The notes below the pieces were generated by a model. That model searched no databases and had not been told where the DNA came from. It saw nothing but the letters and a program-made list of their open reading frames with translations. Shown in pieces: positions 1 to 8,752 of a stretch of DNA of 64,000 nt. This DNA comes from Streptomyces sp. DH12 (GTDB lineage: Bacteria > Actinomycetota > Actinomycetes > Streptomycetales > Streptomycetaceae): NCBI RefSeq assembly GCF_020873895.1, contig NZ_JAHWGT010000005.1:124001-188000 (forward strand). Reading direction: 5' to 3'. The number at the start of each line of letters is the position of its first letter. The first letter of the stretch is position 1. A program made the translations under genes and the position numbers.

Positions 1-783
1 GACCTGGCCGTCCGTCCAGTCGTGCAGGACGCTCTTCACCACGTACACGTCGGAGCCCGCGGGCACCGCGCGGAAGAAGTCCCCCGAGACCAGGGAGCAG
101 CGGTCGCTCACCCCGTGCCGCTCCAGTGTCCCCGCGGCCTCGGCCAGGCCCTGCGCCGTGTCGAAGACGACACCGGTGAGGCCGGGGTGGGCGCCGAGCA
201 GGCCGGCCAGGAGCGTGCCGTCCCCGCCGCCGACGTCCGTGATCCTGCCGAACCGGCTGAAGTCGAACGCGCCCGGCAGCGCGGCGGCGGTCTGCGCCGC
301 GGCCTGGCTCATCGCCGCGTTGAACTCCGCCGACAGCTCCGGGTACCGGGCGAGATGACTGAAGAAGTCGGTGCCGAAGACCCCGTCGAACGCGACCTCG
401 CCGGTACGGACGCTGTCGTCCAGGTGCTCCCAGGCCCGGACGATGGCCGGCTCGGTGAACATCCGCACGAACGAGGTGAGCGAGTCGGGGTGGCCGGGGT
501 CGAGGAGGGCGCCGGACGCGGTCACCGAGAACGAGTCCCCCGCGCGTTCCTCCAGCAGACCGAGGGTGGTCAGGGCGCGCAGCAGCCGTCTCATGGGCTG
601 GGTCGCGGTGCCCGCCCCGGCGGCGACCTCGGCGGCCCGGCGGGGGGAGGCGCCGATCAGCTCCACCACCCTCAGCCGCACGGCCGCGCGGAGCGTCTGG
701 GCCGCCATGCTCCCGAACGCGAGCCGGACGATCCCCTCGGGGTCGGCGACGCGGGGCGCCACGGGTGATCCGGTGTCCGTCAC
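1..783 (-). CDS. SAM-dependent O-methyltransferase, C-terminus cut by window edge
   Basis: Starts at a GTG with an AGGAAAGGG-like ribosome site just upstream and runs off the left edge, leaving about 260 residues. The first ~100 residues form a winged-helix dimerisation domain (TLRAAVRLRVVELIG, then MRRLLRALTTLGLLEE). The class I SAM-binding motif DVGGGDGTLLAGLL lies near residue 180, and an HDW motif near residue 253 matches the catalytic His region of the acetylserotonin/anthracycline O-methyltransferase family. Such enzymes methylate hydroxyls of aromatic natural products in the cytoplasm; the substrate cannot be told. A broken AraC regulator lies upstream in the same direction, 120 bp away, and may once have controlled it. 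Confidence 0.85.
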   Translation of the reverse strand, partial: MTDTGSPVAPRVADPEGIVRLAFGSMAAQTLRAAVRLRVVELIGASPRRAAEVAAGAGTATQPMRRLLRALTTLGLLEERAGDSFSVTASGALLDPGHPDSLTSFVRMFTEPAIVRAWEHLDDSVRTGEVAFDGVFGTDFFSHLARYPELSAEFNAAMSQAAAQTAAALPGAFDFSRFGRITDVGGGDGTLLAGLLGAHPGLTGVVFDTAQGLAEAAGTLERHGVSDRCSLVSGDFFRAVPAGSDVYVVKSVLHDWTDGQV

Positions 784-902
784 TGGTTCTTCCCTTTCCT
801 TCGTGTGGTGGTGCGTACGTGCGGGGGCCGGCGCGGGCGCTCGTGCCCGCCGCCCGGCCTCGGTCACTCGGCTCCACGGTGGTGCCGTGGACGCGGGGGT
901 GA

Positions 903-1723
903 TCAGTCGGTGGACGTGGCCCTGCCCGCCAGGGCGCGCGGCGTGCACCCGGCGAGGGCCAGGACGTCGCGGTGGAGGTGGGACTGGTCGGCGTACCCGC
1001 AGGCCGGGGCGACCTCGCCGGGGGTGCCGCCCGCGCCGCGTGGTCGAAGCGGATCAGCATGGCGGCACGCTTCGGGGTGAGGCCGACCTGGGCGGTGAAG
1101 CGGGACCACAGCCGCTTGCGGCTCCATCCGCAGGACGCCGCGAGTTCACCGACCCGTACGCGGCCCCGGCGGGCCACGATGGCCTCCCAGACGGCGGCGA
1201 CCTCCGGCGACATGGGCGGCGCCCCGGCGGAGCGCTCCGCGAGGAACGCGTCGGTCAGCGCGAGGCGTTCCCGCCACGTCGTGGCGTCGGTCAACCGCTC
1301 GCGCAGTCGCGCCTCCTGCCGCCCCCACAGGTCACCGAGGCAGGCGAGCGACCCGCTCAGCTCTCGTGGGGGGACGCCCAGAACCGCGTGGGCGGCCCGC
1401 GGGGAGAGGCGTAACTCGACACACTCGACGCGTTCACCGCGGATGCGGACCGCACCGGGGGACAGCGGGGCGAGGATGCTCCGCATGGGCCGGTGCCCCG
1501 TGGCGCTCTCCACCGCGAACGGCTCGTCCCCGAGGCCGATGACGACGATCACGGCGGGCTGGGGGAGGACGCGCAGGTCGAACCCGGCGGCGGCGCGGTC
1601 GCGGAAGCCGGCCATCCGGACGCCGTCGAGCGACGCGCCGGCGGGCGGGCGGGCGACCTCCCATCCCTCTTCCGTACGGCGGTCCGTCGGTCCGTGCGGC
1701 GGCCCTGAGTCGTGACTGTGCAT
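903..1723 (-). pseudogene. AraC-family regulator, frameshifted in the HTH domain
   Basis: From an ATG at 1723, one frame encodes an N-terminal sensing domain (VRMAGFRDRAAAGFDLRV) and the first helix-turn-helix part (GELAASCGWSRKRLWSRF, then GLTPKRAAMLIRFDHAARA). The expected C-terminus (GEVAPACGYADQSHLHRD, then GCTPRALAGRATSTD, stop at 903) is in a different frame. The switch is needed near 1030-1050, where a few residues of the usual spacing are also missing, so a small deletion is likely. Without it the first frame runs on into the methyltransferase region. A TTA leucine codon at 1412-1414 would make translation bldA-dependent. Assembly error is the alternative to true decay. Confidence 0.75.
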
Positions 1724-2141
1724 GCCCTCACGGTCGCCTACTCCAAGCGCCGTGTCTTGGACGGAAGTTCCCTGCGGACGATCGTCCCCGCCGCGGCGCC
1801 ACGGGGGAGCGGGAGCGGTGGCCGACGGCGCCGGGGCGGGCTCAGCAGAACGACCCGCCGGGCAGTACCGGGCCGACGGGCGGCGCGGGCACGATGAGCA
1901 GTTCGCAGTCCTCGCCGGCCGCGACGAGCCGGCCGGTCGGCCGCGGGGTGTGGGGCGCGCGGACCCGGTCGTCCCCTCCACCCTGGATGTTCGCCCTGGA
2001 CGTGCAGCAGCCCGCCGCGAGGCCACGTCGCAGGTGCGCGCCGCGGCCGAAGGGGAGGGCCGGGGGGGTCCGGAGGTGACAAACACGATCGAACGGGTAC
2101 CTGCGGCCGGGTACGACAACGCACCATCGCGGGAGGTACCC
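1724..2141. other. Intergenic region, possible tiny minus-strand ORF
   Basis: No convincing gene. On the minus strand, 1842 to about 2020 reads with strong G/C third-position bias and ends LLIVPAPPVGPVLPGGSFC before a TGA at 1842-1844. Its only ATG (2195) lies inside the opposite gene and no ribosome site precedes an internal start, so it may be the tail of a decayed gene. Confidence 0.3.
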
Positions 2142-2336
2142 ATGGGCAAGTTCGGAGACATGGCGAAGAAGGCCAAGGAGATGGCGAAGGGCCACCCCGA
2201 CCAGGCCGACAAGGGAGTCGCCGGCGCCGAACGGGCGATCGACGAGCGTACGGGCAACAAGTACGACGCCCAGACCGACAAGGGCGCCGACGCGGTACGC
2301 CGCTCCTACGGGAGCGACGGCACGGTCGGCCGCTGA
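2142..2336 (+). CDS. MT0933/Rv0909-type small antitoxin-like protein
   Basis: A 64-residue, highly charged protein starting MGKFGDMAKKAKEMAKGHPD and continuing with DQADKGVAGAERAIDERTG. This matches the MT0933-like 'antitoxin' family, common as single genes in actinobacteria. A GGGAGG site lies 6 bases before the ATG, which decides the start. No toxin gene sits next to it, so a toxin-antitoxin role is not supported here. A strong terminator follows. Confidence 0.75.
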   Translation: MGKFGDMAKKAKEMAKGHPDQADKGVAGAERAIDERTGNKYDAQTDKGADAVRRSYGSDGTVGR

Positions 2337-2352
2337 CCCTCACACCGACTCC

Positions 2353-2389
2353 GCCGGCTCCCCGGTACCGACGACACCGGGGAGCCGGC
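2353..2389. terminator. Bidirectional hairpin between convergent genes
   Basis: Two perfect 14-base arms (GCCGGCTCCCCGGT and its complement) are separated by a 9-base loop. It lies between the plus-strand MT0933-like gene and the minus-strand kinase gene and can end transcription from both sides. Confidence 0.8.
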
Positions 2390-2426
2390 CGTACGCGGTC
2401 GCCCTGACGCCCCTTGCGGGCGGCGG

Positions 2427-4802
2427 CTACTCCGGCAGGACGACCTCCGCCCAGGTCAGGTCCGCCGAGTCCTCCAACGTGTACGTCACCGTGTACGGCG
2501 TCCGCTTCAGCGCCGCGCGGACCGCCGCGGCCCGGCCGGGGTCGCCCGGCATCGCCACCAGGCTGAGCGTCGGGCCCCGCGGCCCCGCCTGCACGCCGAG
2601 CACCAGCTCCTCAGGGGCGTCCCGGTCCACGAGGGCGGCGGTCAGCACGGCCCTCAGCAGCCCCACCCGGGCAGGGGTGACGACCGGCGGCGAATCGTCG
2701 TCGACCTGGGCGTGGACCGTCACCTCGCAACCCGCCTCCCGGGCCCGACCGACCAGGTCCCGCAGCGGGCCGTCGAACACGCCCGGCAGGTGCAGTTCGT
2801 CGCGGACGGACTGGGCCAGCCGGTCCGCCCGGGCCCGGACGGCGGCCGAGTCGGGCCCGTCACCGCCGCCGCCGGAGTGGTCGTCGGCGACCGCACGGAG
2901 GAAGGGCACGATCTGCTCGTCGATCTCCCGCAGCCGACGGCGGTGCTGCTCGCCCCTCGCCCGCGCGGCGGACTCGGCGGCGACGACGACCATGCGGTGC
3001 TCGTGGGCGTCCAGTACCGCCCCGCCCAACGTGACCAGAGTGCGCCGGATGACGAGCCCCATCACCACCCCCGTCGCCGGGGAGAGCATCGAAGGGAGCA
3101 CCATGGCGACCGAGCCGGCAGCCGAACCGGCGACCGGCGGGTGCAGGGAGGCCAGGACGGCGATGCCGACCTCCTCGCACACCAGGGCGAGCATCACGTG
3201 GCGGACCGGGCGCACGATGACGAGCAGGGTCAGCAGCGGCGTCACCGCGCCGATCGGCCACGAACGGTAGTCCGTGATGGCCTCCGGGGGGATCACCAGC
3301 AGGCAGCTCACCGCACCGGCGACCGCGACGACCAGCAGGGGGACGGCCACCCGCCCGCTGATCCGGCGGTCGGCCCGGAAGAGAAGCCCGCAGGTGGCGG
3401 CTGCCAGGGCGAGGTACCACAGGAGGTGCCCCAGAAGCGTCGGCGTCCCCCGGGCCTGCACGGCTCCGACGACGGCCATGACCCCCAGGTGCGGCAGGCA
3501 CACCGCCGCCAGCGCGCCGCGCACGTCCCCCACCGCGGCGCGCAGCGTCTCCGCCTGGCCGCGTGGACGCCGCGGCGCGCCGCCGGGCGCGTCCGGCACG
3601 GCGTTCCAGCGGAGGGTCACCGTCGTGCCGTGCCCGGGCCGGCTGCGTACGTCGGCCGTGCCGCCGACGTCGGTCATCCGCCGGCCGATGGAGTCACGCA
3701 GGCCCAGCGCGGTCCGGCGCACCTGGGACGGGACGAACCCGCGGCCGTCGTCCGCCACGGTCAGTTCCAGGCCGCGGTGGTCCCCGCTCAAGCGGACCGC
3801 TACGTGCGCGGCGCCGGCGTACCGCACGTTGCGCAACGCCTCCACGGCGGCTCCCGCGCACGCGGCGGCCACCTCGTGGGGTACCGGCAGCGCCGCTGCG
3901 AAGTCCGTCGTCAGGCGAGGCCGGGGGAAGCCGACCACGGAGGTCGCCACCAGCCCGGCCAGCAGCGGCACGAGGTCGGTGACCGCGCCGCCCACCGGCT
4001 CACCGCCGCCCGCCCTGCCTGCCCCGCCCCCGCGGCCCGCCCGGCCTGCCCCGGCTGCCCCGGCTGCGCCTGCCGCCCCGGCAGCCCCGGCCGTCAGCGC
4101 GGCCACCGCGCGGCGGGCCTCGGCGCGCCGCTCCTCGGCGGGTACGCCGCTCATGCCCGCCACGCGCAGTGCCGACCCGACGTCGTCGTGCAGCAGTCGC
4201 TGGAAGTCGCGCCGGCCCCGCCGGGCTGCCCGCTCCCGCGCGGCGGCCTCGCTGATGTCCTCGTCCCCGCGCATGGCCGCGTCCGCGCGGTCCCCGGCGG
4301 CACGCAGCACGGGGGCCAGGACCGCGGCGGCGACGCCCGCGGCGAACGCCGGCCAGACCTCCTCCAGAGCGGCCCCCGCGCCGTGCCGCCACTCGGAGGC
4401 CACCTGCGCGGCGAGCGCGATGACCGCCGCCGCCCGGCCCCGGGCCGGAGGCAGGTACGCCACCGCGACGAGAACGGCCGTGGTCGTCACCATGCAGCGC
4501 AGGCCCACCACCAGCTCGGCGGACCGGTGCGTGGCGTAGGCAGTGTGCACCACCACGGCCACGGCCACGGCGGACAGGGCGTCGACCGGACCGATGCGGA
4601 CGAAGGCACCCCGGTAGGCCCACACCGTCGCGGACGCGGCGAACAGCACCGCGACCGCCACCGGCAGCGGGTGCCGGTCGTCCGGGACGGCCAGCGAGAC
4701 AGCCACGAGCCACCACGCGAGCCCGAACAGCAGGGAGAGCCCGGCGAAGGAGCGGCGGAAGGCGGTCTCCACCCCCGCTCGATGGGTACCGCGCCGGGTC
4801 AC
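2427..4802 (-). CDS. Sensor histidine kinase with a duplicated membrane/ATPase-like architecture
   Basis: A 791-residue membrane kinase whose GTG start overlaps the regulator stop by 4 bases (GTGA), so the two are translationally coupled. Module 1: about six membrane segments (~20-170), a DHp-like segment with the phospho-acceptor candidate in LLHDDVGSALR (His205), an Ala/Gly low-complexity linker (~237-267), and a HATPase_c domain with N-box EALRNVRYAG (~325) and G-box DDGRGF (~351). Module 2: a second set of membrane segments (~425-600), a coiled region, and a C-terminal domain resembling a degenerate ATPase without clear N or G boxes. NarL/DesK-type kinases are usually near 400 residues, so this is about double length. 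The signal is unknown. Confidence 0.85.
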   Translation of the reverse strand: MTRRGTHRAGVETAFRRSFAGLSLLFGLAWWLVAVSLAVPDDRHPLPVAVAVLFAASATVWAYRGAFVRIGPVDALSAVAVAVVVHTAYATHRSAELVVGLRCMVTTTAVLVAVAYLPPARGRAAAVIALAAQVASEWRHGAGAALEEVWPAFAAGVAAAVLAPVLRAAGDRADAAMRGDEDISEAAARERAARRGRRDFQRLLHDDVGSALRVAGMSGVPAEERRAEARRAVAALTAGAAGAAGAAGAAGAGRAGRGGGAGRAGGGEPVGGAVTDLVPLLAGLVATSVVGFPRPRLTTDFAAALPVPHEVAAACAGAAVEALRNVRYAGAAHVAVRLSGDHRGLELTVADDGRGFVPSQVRRTALGLRDSIGRRMTDVGGTADVRSRPGHGTTVTLRWNAVPDAPGGAPRRPRGQAETLRAAVGDVRGALAAVCLPHLGVMAVVGAVQARGTPTLLGHLLWYLALAAATCGLLFRADRRISGRVAVPLLVVAVAGAVSCLLVIPPEAITDYRSWPIGAVTPLLTLLVIVRPVRHVMLALVCEEVGIAVLASLHPPVAGSAAGSVAMVLPSMLSPATGVVMGLVIRRTLVTLGGAVLDAHEHRMVVVAAESAARARGEQHRRRLREIDEQIVPFLRAVADDHSGGGGDGPDSAAVRARADRLAQSVRDELHLPGVFDGPLRDLVGRAREAGCEVTVHAQVDDDSPPVVTPARVGLLRAVLTAALVDRDAPEELVLGVQAGPRGPTLSLVAMPGDPGRAAAVRAALKRTPYTVTYTLEDSADLTWAEVVLPE
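4000..4092 (-). repeat. Low-complexity Gly/Ala triplet repeat inside the kinase gene
   Basis: The plus strand carries repeated gccccgg/ctgcc units encoding consecutive GAA triplets and then Gly/Arg on the minus strand (kinase residues ~237-267). It is a linker between the His-bearing helix and the ATPase domain and a likely site of slippage variation. Confidence 0.7.
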
Positions 4803-5575
4803 CCGTCGGCACCCGGGGACGGAGCACCGGGCTCAGCGGTGCCGGTGCCGTCGCCTTCCGCGCGGTCGGCGACGGTGGCGGGGCCGTCACCGGTCGGATC
4901 CAGGTCGATGTGGCCGTCCACCAACGAGCGGTACAGCAGTTCGGAGGCGCTGGCCAGCCGGGTCTCCGGGATCTTGGCGAACGCCTCGATCGCCCGCCGC
5001 CGGTAGGTTCTGACGGTCTCCTCGCTCATGTACAGGCGGCGGGCGATCACCGCGGGCTTCAACCCCCGGGCCAGCAGCTCCACCACTTCCAGCTGTCGCG
5101 CGCTCAGCCGCACCCTGCCGCGCGGGTCGTGGACGATCTGGTGGGCCAGCCGGCTGGACACGTACGCCTCCCCCGCGTGTGCCGCGCGGATCGCCTCGGC
5201 GAGCTGGGCGTCCGGGTCCTCCTTCAACACCAGGCCGAGCGCCCCCGCTTCGATGCCCCGACGCACCACCACGGGGCGGTGCTCGCGGCTGAACAGCATG
5301 ACCCGCGGTCCCCAGGCGCGCAGGCGGGTGACGTTGGCGGCGACGTCGCTGCCGTCGTTCAGCTCGATGTCCAGCAGGACGACCGAGGGTGACGCCGTCA
5401 CCCGGGAGGGCAGTGCGGTGACGCTCCCGGCACTGCCCACCCATTCGATCTCGGGTGCCGAGCCGGCGAGGCACGCCCGGATGCCGTGCAGGATCACCGG
5501 ATGGTCGTCGACCGCCGCCAGGCGCGGTCCGGTCGCGGCGCCGCCGCCGGTGCGCGATGACCGTGTGTCCTCCAT
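4799..5575 (-). CDS. Response regulator, NarL/LuxR-type HTH
   Basis: A 258-residue cytoplasmic regulator. The receiver domain spans ~18-140: acidic pair DD at 23-24, phospho-acceptor Asp69 in VVLLDIEL, Ser in LFSREH, Lys in LVLKED. A LuxR-like HTH follows (RLSARQLEVVELLARGLKP, then ARRLYMSEETVRTYRRR) and then an acidic/Pro-Gly tail. The ATG at 5575 is chosen because GAGGAGGGGGAC precedes it; the frame is open further upstream but without a ribosome site. It is upstream of and overlaps the kinase gene by GTGA, so they form a two-component pair. Targets are unknown. Confidence 0.88.
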   Translation of the reverse strand: MEDTRSSRTGGGAATGPRLAAVDDHPVILHGIRACLAGSAPEIEWVGSAGSVTALPSRVTASPSVVLLDIELNDGSDVAANVTRLRAWGPRVMLFSREHRPVVVRRGIEAGALGLVLKEDPDAQLAEAIRAAHAGEAYVSSRLAHQIVHDPRGRVRLSARQLEVVELLARGLKPAVIARRLYMSEETVRTYRRRAIEAFAKIPETRLASASELLYRSLVDGHIDLDPTGDGPATVADRAEGDGTGTAEPGAPSPGADG

Positions 5576-5808
5576 ACCGTCCCCCTCCTCGCGGCCCGCC
5601 GGCCGCCCGGCCGGACCCGGCCGGGCCCGGCGCGGACCAGGTCTACCATCCGCCGCCGCCCGGCGTCTGTCCCCGCCCACGGGGACAGACAGGCGGACGG
5701 CCCGGGCGTCAAGGTGGGCGAACCGGCGCCCCACGGCGGCCGTTCGCCACGACGGCCGGGACGGGGAGCCGACGACACAGGGCACCACCACCACATCGGG
5801 AGGACGTC

Positions 5809-6192
5809 ATGGGCAGGTTCAGCAAGCGGGTCGGGAGCTTCGACTCGCCGCACTCGGTCGAGGACACGCTGCAGGTCCTCTTCAACGGCGTGGCCGAGCA
5901 GCTCAGCACCCCCTCGCCGACCGTGTCGGCGCCCGGGGTGGAAGCCGCGATCTACCTGAGCCGCTTCGACACCAGCGGCATCACGGTGACCGCCGGCAAC
6001 AAGATCGAGACCTACTTCGCCTTCTCCGTCGACCTCACGCCCACCGCCGGCGGATGCACCGGCGAGGCGTACTTCGACCGGCGGATGGGAGCGATCAGCC
6101 GCTGGATGGGCAACGCCATCGGGCTGACGGGCGGCCTGTCGCTGGTGTTCCAGCGGTGCAGCGTGCGCACCCGCGGCTGGACCATCGCCTGA
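5809..6192 (+). CDS. Unknown 127-residue protein
   Basis: ATG preceded by GGGAGGA. It has no signal peptide or membrane helix. The alternating pattern (EAAIYLSRFDTSGITVTAG, then IETYFAFSVDLTPTAGG) suggests a small beta-rich domain. The next gene starts 20 bases later, so the two probably form an operon. It is divergent from the two-component pair and could be a target of it. I do not recognise the family. Confidence 0.75.
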   Translation: MGRFSKRVGSFDSPHSVEDTLQVLFNGVAEQLSTPSPTVSAPGVEAAIYLSRFDTSGITVTAGNKIETYFAFSVDLTPTAGGCTGEAYFDRRMGAISRWMGNAIGLTGGLSLVFQRCSVRTRGWTIA

Positions 6193-6211
6193 CACGCCAG
6201 GAGGAGGAGAC

Positions 6212-6499
6212 ATGAGCCAGATCAGGTGCAGGTGCGGTCAGCAGCTGGAACGGTGCTGCTCCCGGGGGTGCGGCCGCTGCACCTCGGGGCAGCGGTGCCC
6301 GCGCCACGGCAAGGACTGGGCCGTCACGACAGGCGGTGGCCTGTTCAGCGCGGGACGGTCGGGCAGCGGCGCCACGTGCCGCAAGGACCGGGTACCGGTC
6401 GTCAACTGCCCCCACTGCCGGGGGCAGCGGGGCAGGACGTGCAACACCTGCGGCGGCACCGGCCAGACCTGCCCGCACCACGGCCGCTTCTGGACGTGA
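6212..6499 (+). CDS. Cys-rich zinc-finger protein with DnaJ-like CxxCxGxG motifs
   Basis: A 95-residue protein after a GGAGGAGGA site. Cys and His are concentrated in CRCGQQLERCCSRGCGRC, CPRHG, CPHCRGQRGRTCNTCGGTG and TCPHHG. The C-terminal half carries the CxxCxGx(G) zinc-finger pattern of the DnaJ central domain without a J-domain. It probably binds two or more zinc ions; a structural or partner-binding role with the upstream gene product is inferred only from the 20-base spacing. Confidence 0.75.
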   Translation: MSQIRCRCGQQLERCCSRGCGRCTSGQRCPRHGKDWAVTTGGGLFSAGRSGSGATCRKDRVPVVNCPHCRGQRGRTCNTCGGTGQTCPHHGRFWT

Positions 6500-6522
6500 C
6501 CCCCGGCGAGCCGGGCGAGCGC

Positions 6523-6557
6523 GGCGCGGTGCGGCCCGTCCCGGGCCGCACCGCGCC
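6523..6557 (+). terminator. GC hairpin after the two-gene operon
   Basis: Perfect 16-base arms beginning GGCGCGGTGCGG with a 3-base loop, 24 bases after the stop of the Cys-rich protein gene. Confidence 0.75.
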
Positions 6558-6824
6558 ACCGACCGGACCTGCCACCTGCCCCGCGCCGCGGCGGAACGGC
6601 CGGTGAGCCGAACGCCCGCGTCCCGAGCGCGGGCGCGGTGGGGGAGGGGCGCCCGGCGGGCCGGCGGCAGGGCGTGTCCCGGCCCGCTGTGAGGCGTTGT
6701 CGGTATGGCGCCGCCCCTCACCCGAACTTCGGCCCCGGCCGAGGGCGGCGCCGCGCAGCCCGGACCACCCGCGCCCCGCCGAGCCGCGGGGGCGTCCACC
6801 ACCACCTCACAGGGACACCCGCGT
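6558..6824. other. Intergenic, no gene seen
   Basis: GC-rich spacer between the terminator and the next gene. Open frames here lack ribosome sites and do not resemble proteins. Confidence 0.5.
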
Positions 6825-7109
6825 ATGAGCACCGCCACCGACAGCGCCCGCCCAACCGATCACGCCCGAGTGCGGGAGGCCGCCGCGCGACTCGTACCCG
6901 CCCACAGCGAGTACCCGAACCCCAACCGCGCCTGGTACGCGCTGGTCGGCACCAACCTCTACTACGTCCGGGACCTGCTGCGGGAAGCCTTCGGCGGCAC
7001 GCCGCCCGACGTCGAGACCTGCCGCAGGCGCCTGGACGAGCTGGGCTTCCCGGTGTTCGCGCTCGGCTACGGCGAACTGCTGACCGACGGCCACCCGGCC
7101 CACCGCTAG
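6825..7109 (+). CDS. Small unknown protein (94 aa)
   Basis: The open frame begins upstream at 6705, but ATG 6825 is preferred because AGGGA precedes it and the upstream residues are Ala/Pro-rich filler. The body (VREAAARLVPAHSEYPNPN, NLYYVRDLLREAFGG, CRRRLDELGFPVFALGYGE) looks like a compact helical cytoplasmic protein with conserved-looking aromatics. Convergent with the SUKH-like gene. Family not recognised. Confidence 0.65.
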   Translation: MSTATDSARPTDHARVREAAARLVPAHSEYPNPNRAWYALVGTNLYYVRDLLREAFGGTPPDVETCRRRLDELGFPVFALGYGELLTDGHPAHR

Positions 7110-7157
7110 GGGGTGTTCGTCGATCATGCCGGGCTCGCGGCGGGGGCCGCCGCGGGC

Positions 7158-8543
7158 TCAGGCGGGTGGCAGCGGGCCGAGGTCGCCGTCGATGACGGTG
7201 CGGACGATCGGTGGGCGGCCCCACAGGGCCAGGATCTCGTTGGAGAGGTCCACGAGCCGCCCGTGGTCGGGCAGGCCGTGCGTGGTGATGTCAGCCGCCG
7301 CGAGGCCGCGCGGGACGGCCCCCGCGTCCAGGAGCGCCCGCCACTCGTCCGGCCCGACTTCCAGATACTCCAACCCGGTGAGCAGGCCGATCTGCCGAGG
7401 GTCGGCCAGAGTGCCCGGGTAGGCCGTGAGGGTCCGCAGGCGGGGCAGGCCGACCACGGGGGTGAGGTCGACCGGCGGTCCGTCCCACACCCCGATGGAA
7501 AGGACCTCCAGCTCCGGATGGGCGGCGGCCTCCACGCTCCGCAGATGTGCCACGTTGACGTGGGCCACGGCCGGCCCCTCGCCCCGCCCGTACCGCCGGC
7601 CCCGCGGCCTGACGCCGTGTACCAGGTCGGTGAGCGAGTCGGCGACCGGCTCGGCGCCGATGTACGCCTCGTGGCTCAGCAGCACGATCTGGCCGGTCCG
7701 GCCCGCCGGGCCCGGGGTCAGGTCGACGGCGAGCCGGTCGCCACCGCCGTTGTCGCCGAACACGATCCAGCCGGGCGAGCCGACGAGGTGCTGGACGGCG
7801 GCGTCGGGCGGTGTGACGGCCGCCTCGCAGGCGGCGAACCGCCACGGGGCCGGCCGGGACGCGGCGTCGGCCACGTACACGTCGTCCAGGGGGAGGAGTT
7901 CGCAGCCGACGGCCTCGTACACCGCGTCGCCCGTCCCCGCGTCCCCCGCCCAGTCCTCCCACCGGCCCCGCACGACCCGGTACAGGGCCGTCAACTCGTC
8001 GGGGAGCGTCCGTCCCAGACGTGCTTCGGCGGCGGCGATCTCCTCGTCGCCGGCCCCCACGGCGCCGGGCAGCCGTTCCCGCAGCCGCCGCGTCAACGCC
8101 GCCGGGTCCGCCGACCGGGCCGGCCGCGCGTCCGGAGCCGGGTCGGGCAGCCGCCGCCAGGGCTCGGGGACGGCGCCCTCGACCAGCAGCAGCGCTCCGC
8201 CGCCCGACACTCCGTGCTCCACGGCGGGGCTGGGGCCCGCCACCCGCAGCCGCGTCCGCCGCGAGGGGGCGACACGCGCGGAGAACGTCACGGACTCGGC
8301 GCCGGCCGCCACGAGGGCGTCCCGCACGGTCTCGATCGCCGCCTGCTCGGCAGCGGAGGCCCGCCCACGCGGCCGGACCCCGGACGACGACCTCCAGCCG
8401 TCCCGCCCCACGGCGCCGGCGAGGCGCACGGTGCCGTCCTCGCCCCCCGCGCGCGCCCCGTCCGCCCACAGGCGCAACAGCGGCGCCCACGTCTCGAAGG
8501 AGTTCAGGGCATGCGGGGACGGGGCGGGGGCCGGCTCGCTCAT
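7158..8543 (-). CDS. SMI1/KNR4 (SUKH) family protein
   Basis: 461 residues. The central part (DEEIAAAEARLGRTLPDEL then LYRVVRGRWEDW) is the N-terminal signature of the SMI1/KNR4 fold, followed by SPGWIVFGDNGGGDRLAVDL, the other hallmark of SUKH domains. The C-terminal third (LEVLSIGVWDGPPVDLTPV, LPRLRTLTAYPGTLADPRQ, LTGLEYLEVGPDEW) has a leucine-rich ladder. SUKH proteins are frequent immunity proteins in toxin loci, and a large polymorphic toxin lies 1 kb away, though this gene is convergent and not coupled to it. No signal peptide; cytoplasmic. Confidence 0.8.
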   Translation of the reverse strand: MSEPAPAPSPHALNSFETWAPLLRLWADGARAGGEDGTVRLAGAVGRDGWRSSSGVRPRGRASAAEQAAIETVRDALVAAGAESVTFSARVAPSRRTRLRVAGPSPAVEHGVSGGGALLLVEGAVPEPWRRLPDPAPDARPARSADPAALTRRLRERLPGAVGAGDEEIAAAEARLGRTLPDELTALYRVVRGRWEDWAGDAGTGDAVYEAVGCELLPLDDVYVADAASRPAPWRFAACEAAVTPPDAAVQHLVGSPGWIVFGDNGGGDRLAVDLTPGPAGRTGQIVLLSHEAYIGAEPVADSLTDLVHGVRPRGRRYGRGEGPAVAHVNVAHLRSVEAAAHPELEVLSIGVWDGPPVDLTPVVGLPRLRTLTAYPGTLADPRQIGLLTGLEYLEVGPDEWRALLDAGAVPRGLAAADITTHGLPDHGRLVDLSNEILALWGRPPIVRTVIDGDLGPLPPA

Positions 8544-8576
8544 GCGGCGACCCTAATCCCGTCCCGGCCCCCTTCA

Positions 8577-8625
8577 CCCACCGGGCCCCGACCGAGTCCC
8601 ACCGGGCCCCGACCGAGTCCCGCCC
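8577..8625. repeat. Two tandem 21-bp units
   Basis: The unit ccaccgggccccgaccgagt plus one c occurs twice head to tail in the spacer upstream of the SUKH-like gene. Function unknown; probably slippage. Confidence 0.75.
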
Positions 8626-8752
8626 GCCGCGCCCGCCGGACTGCCGCCCCGCCCGCGGACTGCCGGTGCGCCCACCGAACGCCGGCTCGGCGCCGGGTGC
8701 TCCAGCCGTGACGCCGGCCGACCCGTGACGATCCGTGAGGAAGAGTGGGGCC

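Noticed and set aside
2142-2336. Toxin-antitoxin pair with the MT0933-like gene
   Set aside because: No toxin-like ORF adjoins it on either strand.
2712-5006. 764-codon plus-strand frame
   Set aside because: Antisense of the kinase/regulator pair, which have clear domains and a coupled overlap.
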